Both the position numbers and the translations under genes were made by a program. From Bacteroides congonensis (GTDB lineage Bacteria > Bacteroidota > Bacteroidia > Bacteroidales > Bacteroidaceae), in assembly GCF_900130125.1 (NCBI RefSeq), contig NZ_FQXY01000010.1, positions 1,178,001-1,242,000 on the forward strand: a DNA stretch of 64,000 nt. The letters are read 5' to 3'. Positions 17,249 to 25,595 of the stretch are shown in pieces. How positions within the stretch are numbered: position 1 is the stretch's first letter; every line of letters begins with the position of its first letter. The notes under the pieces are model-generated. The model was not told the DNA's origin. It saw only the letters and a list, made by a program, of their open reading frames with translations, and did no database searches.

Positions 17249-20137
17249 TTAGCATTTGATATTCTGAACTGCTTTTTTCAGGTTGGCTACTCCTTTCCAT
17301 ACATTCAGCAGACGCAAGACACGTTCATCTTCCGCTTTGCTGTTATTGATAGAAAGTATTTCCGCATAGATTTCCAATAGCTTCTTTAAATCCTTGACAG
17401 GCTTTTCAGGAAGTTCGGCGAGTAGTGCGACAAGCAGTTTCTCCAATTCCCGGTTGTGTAGCGGACTGACGTTCATCATCTGTTGCTGTATCAGGTCGGT
17501 TAATCTTTTCAGAGGGCCCCATCCAGTGCATTGGTGCGAGCCTAGAATCCTGCCTATGCGTGAGCTGTCCATGCATCCTGTGTTTGCACGTTCTATCCAT
17601 ATTTCGGCAGCATAGGCACGACTGGTTTTGTCTGCTACCAACATGCAAGTGGCTTCCAGAAGATAAGATATCTCGTGCCATGTGTGCCTGAACTGGTGGA
17701 ATGTTGCTATCGTAGTCCGGGTCACGTTGACCTCTCTTACTTCATTTAACATCGGGTCGTATATCGCTTGGCAGATGCACCATGCTAATAATGGCTCCGG
17801 CGTATTGGGTGCCAGCCATAACAGACGCGGCAAATCTTTTGATATTTCGTCGAAATACTGTCCCTGAGGATAATATATTTCTACAAGCAACGGATGTGGA
17901 GTGCGCGGGTGATACTCTGCTCTCTCGTTATATTTCCCTTTGTTGATGATTCGGACGTTCTGTCCTTCCGGAAGATGAATACTGATTGTAGAGGAAGTCC
18001 ATTCTACCACTTTCTTGGTGTAATCTATATATGAATGAGATTCCAGATACGTTTTCCATGCGAAGTTTCCAGTCAGAAATTCACGTGGACTTTCGTTGTA
18101 GGGGAAGTCCTTAAATTCGGGATAGGCCGTTTCCGGTGATTTGATAAGTCCTGCTGTCATCCACCATGCCGGATGCGTAAAGGGGGACTGGGGAGCAGAC
18201 TCTTTCTCTCCGAACAGGAAGAGAAGCAGATTCCGGTATTCTCCTTCCAGTTCCTGAGTGATGGTGGAGAGTAGTTGAGCGGTGGTTTCATCCAGTACCG
18301 TACGCGACAGTGCTATTTGCATATCCTGACTATTAGGCTCGACATCTGCCTGTTGATATTGCTTCAATCTTTGTATGAGGATTGCCGGGTCGATAAACAT
18401 GGGTATATGCGTAGGCGTGGAAAGCAACGGCAGGCGGGGCTTGTTGCTTTCAAGCATATCTAAGGTATGACATAGTAATTGCCTGTGCACGCGGTGCTCT
18501 ATTTGTTTATTTCTTTTTTTTCGGATGGTAAGCGATTGTAAATTGCAGAATCCCCAATGTCCTCGTTGTACTTCATCTTTCTGCACCATTTTCTCGTGCA
18601 GGACTTTCAGCTCTTTCCCTTCTTCAGGGAAGCGTCTGATTAGTAGCTTTGAATAGTCGACAAGGAAGGTTGCCATCATATCGTCCAATATACCGGTGCG
18701 GGAATTCCCACCGCTTAGAATTAGTTTATAGGCACGTTGAAAAATGGGCGTCCATTGGGGGACTTGCCCGGCTTCCAGTTGGTCGTCCCATTGTATCAGC
18801 GAACTGATAAATTGTTCGAAGTGATACACTTCGTTTACTTCCAACACTTGGCTGGCTAAAAATATCAGGTCTTCGGTAGAGGTGATTTCCGGTATCCGGT
18901 TCTCTTCGCTGATGATGGGCGGGATAGGCTCATAGGATTCACTGATAAAGGAAGCATTGTTGGTTGTCGGGTTTGCCGGGGTGATGTCAGAGGAGCTACC
19001 TTCCAGATAAGGTTTCAATTCTTGTTTGATGCCGGTCAACATGGTATCTACATAAACGGAAAGGGCTTCTTTCAATGTTGCCGATTCTGTGTCTCCGTAG
19101 GTCTGAATCAGTTTTACTATTTTACTTTGGATAGATTCTTCACGGCTCATTAGCCCTTGTGCGGCGGCACAGCAGATGGCGTCGCAGTATTCTTTTCTTT
19201 CTTTCGCCAGCTTGTTGAGGATGGCCAACGTATTTTGATGGACTGCCTTTACGTCCGAAGCAAACAGGACGGAAGTCTGGTTCAGAAATTCTTCTGTCGG
19301 GAATTGGGGGTGACTGCACAGGTTCTTTAGCAATTTGAGTATGATATTTGTCGGACGGCTGTGGGGGCACGACAGGACGGCAAATAGTTCCGGTTGTAAC
19401 TCCAATTGTTCCTCTACGCTGGGAGTGAGTGCTTCGAACATGCCGGCAAACCAACTGCACAGGTTTTTATTCATGTTCCGGTTGACGGCAAGCAGGGATT
19501 CTTTCAGTACGCGCATACGGTTCAGCAGTCCATTTTCGATGAGGTATCTGTAGGGATAGTAGGGGGAACCGCCATTTCGGCTATCCATCCAGTTTTGGCC
19601 GCAGTCGTATTCAAAGAGGTACCAAATGTGCTCTTTCAATGTAATTTCCCGTTTTTGCAATATGCTGGTGTTGTTAATATAGTTCACCAGATAGCCTACT
19701 ATGGTCTGTGGTGTTGGGCTGACAGTGAGAATTCCCTGTTCCAACCAGTCCATTAGTATCTCATAATCCATATTATAGAAGCCGCGGGAATCTTTTCCTT
19801 CACCTTCTTTGAAGAAGGTATTCAGCCAGGAAGGGATGTGCCACGAAATCAATTCATTCAGTCGTTCGACATTTATCCCCCAATAGTATTTACTATATTC
19901 TTTCTGAGAATAGATGACGAAGGCGGTAAGGTTGAGGATACGATGTTGTTCGGGAGTGGCGCGTGTACCGTATGTGTTTGGCTCTAGCTGGACAAACTTA
20001 TTATAATGCTCTTCCTGTTTGTTGAGGCAGGGGACGAGACTTCTTCGTTCTTCCTGCGTTAATCCTTGCAGAAAGGGGATGATGGCATCACCCTGTTGTT
20101 TTTCTACTATTTCGTTGAGGCGTTCTTCTATGGTCAT
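17249..20137 (-). CDS. DUF6493 family protein (second tandem paralogue)
   Basis: 962 residues from MTIEERLNEIVEKQ; the longer frame to 20206 overlaps the upstream gene, so the start 15 bp after that stop is preferred. The protein is cytosolic and mostly alpha-helical, with HEAT-like stretches. It is paralogous along its length to its neighbour: shared blocks include the N-terminal region with LNKQEEHYNKF, LLSTPTHIPMFIDPAILIQRLKQYQQA against LLSAPTHTPAYIQATELIQRLAAYQKA, AGLIKSPETAYPEFK against AGLVKSPETEFKAFK, and LHNRELEKLLVALL against FHNRQLEELLTVFI. Function unknown. It is the third gene of a SWIM-DUF6493-DUF6493 operon. Confidence 0.8.
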   Translation of the reverse strand: MTIEERLNEIVEKQQGDAIIPFLQGLTQEERRSLVPCLNKQEEHYNKFVQLEPNTYGTRATPEQHRILNLTAFVIYSQKEYSKYYWGINVERLNELISWHIPSWLNTFFKEGEGKDSRGFYNMDYEILMDWLEQGILTVSPTPQTIVGYLVNYINNTSILQKREITLKEHIWYLFEYDCGQNWMDSRNGGSPYYPYRYLIENGLLNRMRVLKESLLAVNRNMNKNLCSWFAGMFEALTPSVEEQLELQPELFAVLSCPHSRPTNIILKLLKNLCSHPQFPTEEFLNQTSVLFASDVKAVHQNTLAILNKLAKERKEYCDAICCAAAQGLMSREESIQSKIVKLIQTYGDTESATLKEALSVYVDTMLTGIKQELKPYLEGSSSDITPANPTTNNASFISESYEPIPPIISEENRIPEITSTEDLIFLASQVLEVNEVYHFEQFISSLIQWDDQLEAGQVPQWTPIFQRAYKLILSGGNSRTGILDDMMATFLVDYSKLLIRRFPEEGKELKVLHEKMVQKDEVQRGHWGFCNLQSLTIRKKRNKQIEHRVHRQLLCHTLDMLESNKPRLPLLSTPTHIPMFIDPAILIQRLKQYQQADVEPNSQDMQIALSRTVLDETTAQLLSTITQELEGEYRNLLLFLFGEKESAPQSPFTHPAWWMTAGLIKSPETAYPEFKDFPYNESPREFLTGNFAWKTYLESHSYIDYTKKVVEWTSSTISIHLPEGQNVRIINKGKYNERAEYHPRTPHPLLVEIYYPQGQYFDEISKDLPRLLWLAPNTPEPLLAWCICQAIYDPMLNEVREVNVTRTTIATFHQFRHTWHEISYLLEATCMLVADKTSRAYAAEIWIERANTGCMDSSRIGRILGSHQCTGWGPLKRLTDLIQQQMMNVSPLHNRELEKLLVALLAELPEKPVKDLKKLLEIYAEILSINNSKAEDERVLRLLNVWKGVANLKKAVQNIKC

Positions 20138-20151
20138 AATCGTAGGGATTT

Positions 20152-23085
20152 TTAGAGGTTGTTCAGTGTGGTTATTACTTTCTTCAGGTTGCTGCTTGCC
20201 GTCCACTCCTGCAGGCGTTGGCGGAGTTGTTCGTCCGTAACTTTACTGTGGTTGTTGGACAGCAGTTCGAGGTGGAGTTCGAGTAGCTGTTTGAGTCCGG
20301 TGACGGGTTTGTCGGGCAATCCACAGATAAATACGGTGAGCAGTTCTTCCAGTTGGCGGTTGTGGAAGTTGCTTCGCTTGTACATGCTTTCGTACACTTG
20401 TGTGGTGAAGCGTTTCAGCGGTGCAAGTTCCATGCAGACAAGGCGGGCGAGGATTTCTCCTACACGGCGGTTGTTTATTCTTCCGGCAGTGAGCCCTTCC
20501 ACCCATAATTCTGCTGCATAGGAACGGACTGTTTTGTCAGCAAAGAGCAGTGAGCCGCCTAGTAACAGCAAACTCATTTCCCTGAGCGGGCAATGGAAGG
20601 AGAGAAGCATGCGCAGAGCGTGGGCAATGCTGCGTTTGCTGTCTTCCTGTGGAGTGCCGAAAGACATATAGCAGGTGATGATTTGTGCGATTAACGGCTC
20701 CGGACGGTTGGGAAAGCAGCATAGCAGCGGTTCCATGTAGCGGGAATCATCCATGTTGTATTTACTGTTGATAATCAGATGTTCCTGCCATAATTGATGG
20801 CTGTTTCGCTCAGCATATTCGTGCCATTTGTAGAACTCCAGTTGCAAGTGTTTGTCTGTCTCGTATGCATTCTCTTTCGGTTCTTTCCATCCGTAATCCC
20901 CTGACAGATAATTGTGGGACAATGTGTTGCAGGAGAAGGATTTGAATGCTTTGAATTCTGTTTCCGGGCTTTTTACTAGTCCGGCCGTTATCCACGCGGG
21001 CTGATGGTTGTAGGGCGGCTCGGGTTGAGTGTCTTCATTCAGCAGGAAGAGGAAAAGATGCAGGTACTCGTCTTTCAATAATTGCCGGGCAGTGGCGATG
21101 GCTTCTTCTTTGTCTTCCATGGCACAGCGGGCGATAGCCAGTTGGAAATCCCATGTATTGGGCTTTGTGCCTGCTTTCTGATAGGCGGCAAGCCGCTGTA
21201 TAAGTTCTGTAGCCTGTATGTATGCCGGAGTGTGGGTCGGAGCAGAAAGCAGGGGAAGCGTATTGCCGCCTTTGATTCGGCAGATGACGTCTATCCATAG
21301 CTTTTTGAAAGGGATAAAGCAGGTTGCGTTACTGTAACCCGGTTTCCAGTCGGCAAGCCGTTTGAAGGCGCGTTCGTCATAAGCGCCCCTGTTTGAATCT
21401 ATTCCTTTTAGCTTTTCTTCCAGGCGGGTGAACATATTGCGCAGGAATCCCTGGGGAGTAGTGTCTGCCTGTGCCCATAAACGTTGGTATTCCAGCAGGA
21501 AAGTAGCAAGAAGGTCTTCGTAGGGCATCCAACTGCTGGCTACGATGTTCGCTGCCCGTTGGAATATGGGCTCCATCCGGCTGAAATCTTCTTCGTCCAG
21601 TTGGGGATGGAAAGCGATGATGGCCGCAATCGTGGTGTCCGTCTCCCAGCTCTCTTCCATGTCGAACAAGCGGCTGAGCTGGAACAGGAAATCTTCTTTG
21701 TTGGCAGGAAAGGGGATACGGTTGTCTTCCCGGCAAATACGGATGGTTTCCGTAGATGGTTCCTCGGAAAGGAAATCTGCGGCTGTTGTGGTTGTTTCTG
21801 TATTTACAGCTTCTATGTAGGCTGTTTCTGTGTTGTTTGTTTTGTTTATGGATTGTGCGTTTTCTGTGGATTGTGCATTGAAAGTGGCGATAGTTGTTTG
21901 CGCACTTTGAAACATTTCCGGTTGATAAGCTTGCAGCGTTTCTTGAAGAACGGATGAGGAAGCGTCACCATATTTTGCGATAAATCCGGCGGCTTTCTTT
22001 TGCAGGCTTTCGTCTTTCTTCAGGAACAACTGGCAGAGGGTGATGCAGCATGTTTCTCCCATTTCAGGATGCTGTGCGGCTATTTTTTCGAAGATGGCGT
22101 AAATGGTGGATAGCGAGTTCTTGGGGCTGGAGAAGAAGAGCGTGGTTGCCCGTTCTACGAACTCCTGATAACAGAATCTGTCCTCAGCCGCAATCTTCTT
22201 GAATTGTTGCAGCATTACATTTATCGGTTTGGTATAGGAAGAGGTGAATACTTGCATCATCTCCTCTTGTAGGGATAACAGCTCTTCGGTAGTAGGCTGC
22301 AATGTCTCGAAGAATCCGGCAAACCATCCTGCCATGTCTTTCTTGAAACCTCGGTGGAATGTGGCGAGCGTAGCTTTCAGTAGTCGGTTTCTGTCTATAT
22401 GTCCGTCAAGGGAAAAGCGGTAGAGGGCGGTGCTGATACTTTCGTCCTGTGGCGTAGTGCCTTCTTTGTAGGCACTTTTGGCACTGTCATCCTGATAACT
22501 GACAGATGAGTCGTATTCAAAAATAGTCCATATATGCTCTTTCAGTATGATGTCCCGTTTGAGTAATAAGTTGCTGTCGAAAGAATCTTTCTTTTTTGGG
22601 TCGTCGGTTGCTGTACGGATACATCCGGGGAGTACGTGTGCAATGTGGCTCGGAGCGAGTTCCTTGAGATACCCCATATCCATGAGTGATATGAGCTCTT
22701 CGTAGCCAAGGCCAAAATTGTTCCAGCTTTTGTCATCGTTGATAAAGTCTGTGAGCCAGATGGGGCAATAGAGTGGAAGTAGTTTGCATATCAGGTCGAA
22801 GTTTATATCGTATGCCATATCCATTTCTTTCTTGTTGGCACATACGAATTGGACGGCCGCCAGGAAACGCGCCCTGTCATGGCTGCAAAACGTCTGACTG
22901 CTGAAACCTGAAAACTTGCCTTTTATCCATTGTAAGTCCCGTATGACGGGTAGTAACTTGCGCCGCTCTTTCATCGGGAGTTCCAATAATTTCTTGATAA
23001 AAGGAATCAATACCTTTTCTTCTTTCTCCGGAGTATCTTTGTAAGCCTTGGACAGCTTCTCCAATTCATGTTTTAATTCTTCCAT
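20152..23085 (-). CDS. DUF6493 family protein (first tandem paralogue)
   Basis: 977 residues from MEELKHELEKLSKAYK. The start at 23085 lies inside the 3' end of the SWIM gene (13-nt overlap), indicating translational coupling. Helical repeat protein without signal peptide. A low-complexity Thr/Ala/Asn-rich linker (about residues 400-445) separates an N-terminal helical half from a C-terminal half. That C-terminal half contains the conserved block LLSAPTHTPAYIQATELIQRL. The pair clearly arose by duplication and has diverged substantially. SWIM plus large helical proteins recall E. coli yeh-type MoxR/VWA/SWIM clusters, but no MoxR ATPase or VWA protein is present here. Confidence 0.8.
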   Translation of the reverse strand: MEELKHELEKLSKAYKDTPEKEEKVLIPFIKKLLELPMKERRKLLPVIRDLQWIKGKFSGFSSQTFCSHDRARFLAAVQFVCANKKEMDMAYDINFDLICKLLPLYCPIWLTDFINDDKSWNNFGLGYEELISLMDMGYLKELAPSHIAHVLPGCIRTATDDPKKKDSFDSNLLLKRDIILKEHIWTIFEYDSSVSYQDDSAKSAYKEGTTPQDESISTALYRFSLDGHIDRNRLLKATLATFHRGFKKDMAGWFAGFFETLQPTTEELLSLQEEMMQVFTSSYTKPINVMLQQFKKIAAEDRFCYQEFVERATTLFFSSPKNSLSTIYAIFEKIAAQHPEMGETCCITLCQLFLKKDESLQKKAAGFIAKYGDASSSVLQETLQAYQPEMFQSAQTTIATFNAQSTENAQSINKTNNTETAYIEAVNTETTTTAADFLSEEPSTETIRICREDNRIPFPANKEDFLFQLSRLFDMEESWETDTTIAAIIAFHPQLDEEDFSRMEPIFQRAANIVASSWMPYEDLLATFLLEYQRLWAQADTTPQGFLRNMFTRLEEKLKGIDSNRGAYDERAFKRLADWKPGYSNATCFIPFKKLWIDVICRIKGGNTLPLLSAPTHTPAYIQATELIQRLAAYQKAGTKPNTWDFQLAIARCAMEDKEEAIATARQLLKDEYLHLFLFLLNEDTQPEPPYNHQPAWITAGLVKSPETEFKAFKSFSCNTLSHNYLSGDYGWKEPKENAYETDKHLQLEFYKWHEYAERNSHQLWQEHLIINSKYNMDDSRYMEPLLCCFPNRPEPLIAQIITCYMSFGTPQEDSKRSIAHALRMLLSFHCPLREMSLLLLGGSLLFADKTVRSYAAELWVEGLTAGRINNRRVGEILARLVCMELAPLKRFTTQVYESMYKRSNFHNRQLEELLTVFICGLPDKPVTGLKQLLELHLELLSNNHSKVTDEQLRQRLQEWTASSNLKKVITTLNNL

Positions 23086-24428
23086 TGTGTTGATTTCTTT
23101 ACTGCTAAGATGTGTTTGCAAGCTCCCCGTTCGCCTTGGTTACTGCTGAACCAGGTACAAGTACAACGCTCTTTTTCGTTCTCTCTGTCTAAAATGACGG
23201 TATGTCTTACTCCGCCGCTGCCTGCGACACGGGCTTCCACCCGGTTTCCGTCATTGGATATAACTTCGACTTTCCCTTCTTCCAGGAGTTTCTCCGCAGC
23301 TATCATTCGGGGATTGAGACTCATAATCCGTTCGGTCTTGAAAGGCAGACGGCGATAAAAGAAACTGTTTTCATCCAAATCGAACCCCAGCAGTCCCATA
23401 GCCGCCAATCGTGCCGAAAGGGAATCCACCCTATCCAGGTCGATATGTTCCTCAATAGCAAAAAGAGTAGAATTGAACTGTTGATTGGCATAGCTGTATT
23501 TGTCCATGGCTTCTATCCATCTTTCCGGAATGTCTTCGAGCAGGGCATCCAAAGCGGCTCCTTCTCCGGAGAAACCACGCCAGCATTCCCGCGAGAGAGA
23601 AAGGCTGAAACGAACCGGGCCGAAATAGAGTTGCCAGGTGGTCGATTGCATGGTGGGGTGGACAAAGACTCTTAACTCGTCAGCGAACGGAAGTAAAGGC
23701 TCAAGCAACCGCAAGCGATGAAGTCCGCCGATACATACGGAATTCAGACTTTTCACCGGTGAAAAGGCGGGTTTTTGACCACGGACTACTAAATAATAGT
23801 CGCATTTTACGGTACTTTTCGGGAGAGTCTGAAAGAGTTGCAAAGTCTGTATGCGGTTGAAAGAATAGAGCCGTTCGGCTGCGGATTGATAGATTTGTAC
23901 CGTAGTCAGTCCCTTTATCCATTTCACGGGGAGAGGGACTTTGCGTTCTATCACTTTCTCACCTTTATTATATAGTCCCACTTCTTTCGGGCCGACTGAC
24001 ATCACCACTTTCTCTTGCCTGCCGATACTCCCTAAAGCGGAAATCATCCCTGCATTGAAGTCTACATTCGTCGTTCCATTCTCCAGAAATTCCCCGTCGT
24101 GTCCATCGGGGAGCACATCGACTCTGGCATATACGCCTGCACAGTTGGAAAAGCCTTCAAAGCGCAGACGGTTGTTGCCTGCCGTCACAATCGGGTCTTT
24201 CAGCATCGAAAGTTGGGCAGGTGTCAGATTAAAACTGGACTGCACTACGTTGGATAAGGCTATGAGACAGCGTGCTGTCATATAAGGTTGTGTCAACTTC
24301 CCCCAGAAGAAACAGGGAGCGTCTTTTTTCTCAATTTCGCTGTATTTGGCGAGGAATAGTTCGTCCTGGTCGGCAGAGCGTTGCAATGCGGAAGGAGCGG
24401 CATATTGATAAGAGATTGTATCAGCCAT
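23073..24428 (-). CDS. SWIM zinc-finger protein
   Basis: 451 residues. The C-terminal zinc finger reads CTCTWFSSNQGERGACKHILAV (C-x-C-x(n)-C-x-H, about 421-442), the SWIM signature, which binds DNA, RNA or protein. The remainder (FCNCAGVYARVD-like N-terminal part, GLHRLRLLEPLLPFADELRVFVHP) is unannotated and beta-rich. It is first gene of an operon whose next two members are large DUF6493 paralogues; overlapping reading frames suggest a stoichiometric complex. A -7-like box TATATTTG (minus strand) sits at 24463-24470. Confidence 0.85.
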   Translation of the reverse strand: MADTISYQYAAPSALQRSADQDELFLAKYSEIEKKDAPCFFWGKLTQPYMTARCLIALSNVVQSSFNLTPAQLSMLKDPIVTAGNNRLRFEGFSNCAGVYARVDVLPDGHDGEFLENGTTNVDFNAGMISALGSIGRQEKVVMSVGPKEVGLYNKGEKVIERKVPLPVKWIKGLTTVQIYQSAAERLYSFNRIQTLQLFQTLPKSTVKCDYYLVVRGQKPAFSPVKSLNSVCIGGLHRLRLLEPLLPFADELRVFVHPTMQSTTWQLYFGPVRFSLSLSRECWRGFSGEGAALDALLEDIPERWIEAMDKYSYANQQFNSTLFAIEEHIDLDRVDSLSARLAAMGLLGFDLDENSFFYRRLPFKTERIMSLNPRMIAAEKLLEEGKVEVISNDGNRVEARVAGSGGVRHTVILDRENEKERCTCTWFSSNQGERGACKHILAVKKSTQWKN

Positions 24429-24682
24429 AGTTGAATAAATAGGTATTTGGTTGCTTATTGCCCAAATATAGAAATTTATTTCTTGTAAGGAAAGAAGTTA
24501 TGCGGGAATTATCTTACTCAAACGCTGAAAAAGAAGAAACTTTCAAGAAATGAGCCTGTTATGGATTGTTATAAACAGGTATTAAAAATAATTCTTTATA
24601 TCCTGATACCATTATTTACACATAAAACAATTATTCTTTATAACTATTCTTAAATCCTGTGTCTCATATTGCAATAAAGTAA

Positions 24683-24843
24683 TACTTTTGTTCCTATAAA
24701 AATGTTTTGGCGACATAATCTAAATAAGTCTTATGAATTTTAAAATATAAGGTACAGCTGTTTGTGAAAATCGCTAATATTGTTTGTTTTGTTTGTGTTA
24801 TCCCATTTTGAGTCAGGTGTGACATCAAAATGGGATTTTTTTT
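24683..24843 (+). ncRNA. Candidate small RNA or leader upstream of the ECF sigma gene
   Basis: The 590-bp gap between the SWIM operon and the sigma gene has no ORF of note but does contain a plus-strand intrinsic terminator: 10-bp stem TCCCATTTTG (24801-24810) with 24826-24835, an inner GTCA/TGAC helix, then eight T (24836-24843). No plus-strand gene precedes it. A -7-like TACTTTTG lies at 24683-24690 with a weak TGTG 20 nt upstream. A transcript of about 145 nt would result. An attenuated leader of the sigma gene is the alternative. Confidence 0.45.
24801..24843 (+). terminator. Intrinsic terminator with U8 tract
   Basis: Perfect 10-bp stem, 15-nt loop that can fold further, and eight T immediately after, on the plus strand only. 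The minus-strand side has no T-run, so it does not serve the SWIM operon. Confidence 0.85.
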
Positions 24844-25019
24844 ATTTCGAAACAACCCAAATACCACCTAAAATCTATCTAAAATGACCTAAAAACTATC
24901 CGCTGATAGATTTTCCCCTAAACAATGTTTGTTCTTAACCTGTCACTTCTGTTGAAATCCCGTAAACTTGCACCATCAAAATTATTACGACGAGTATTTA
25001 CACATTAAAAGTAACGCAT

Positions 25020-25523
25020 ATGAAAAGTTTAAGCTTCAAAAAAGACCTGGTAGGAGTACAGGAAGAATTACTTCGTTTCGCATATAAACTGACGACCGAT
25101 CGTGAAGAAGCAAACGATCTGTTACAAGAAACCTCATTAAAGGCATTGGACAACGAAGATAAATATACCCCTGACACAAATTTTAAAGGATGGATGTACA
25201 CGATCATGCGTAACATCTTTATTAATAATTATCGTAAGGTTGTACGCGATCAGACATTTGTTGATCAGACTGATAATCTTTATCATATCAACCTGCCGCA
25301 GGACTCCGCATATGAAAGTACAGAAAGTGCTTATGACCTAAAAGAGATGCGCCGTGTAGTCAACGCTTTGCCTAAAGAATATAGAGTACCGTTTGCTATG
25401 CATGTAGCCGGATTCAAATATCGAGAGATTGCAGATAAACTGAATCTTCCATTGGGAACAGTAAAGAGCCGTATCTTCTTTACTCGCCAGAAATTGCAGG
25501 AAGATTTGAAAGACTTCCGTTAA
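25020..25523 (+). CDS. ECF RNA polymerase sigma factor (sigma-70 family)
   Basis: 167 residues. Sigma region 2: ELLRFAYKLTTDREEANDLLQETSLKAL (about 18-45) with the core-binding FKGWMYTIMRNIFINNYRK. Region 4: VVNALPKEYRVPFAMHVAGFKYREIADKLNLPLGTVKSRIFFTRQKLQEDL, a helix-turn-helix that reads the -35 element. No anti-sigma gene follows; instead the IS element begins 73 bp downstream, so any partner may have been separated. It is a short soluble sigma of the type Bacteroides uses for stress responses. The leader region carries a terminator that might regulate it. Confidence 0.92.
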   Translation: MKSLSFKKDLVGVQEELLRFAYKLTTDREEANDLLQETSLKALDNEDKYTPDTNFKGWMYTIMRNIFINNYRKVVRDQTFVDQTDNLYHINLPQDSAYESTESAYDLKEMRRVVNALPKEYRVPFAMHVAGFKYREIADKLNLPLGTVKSRIFFTRQKLQEDLKDFR

Positions 25524-25595
25524 ACTTTAACTATAGCTTTTCAGTCAATATTAATAGGTATTAGGGTAAAAAAGAATTGAATAGGATTGCATAAA

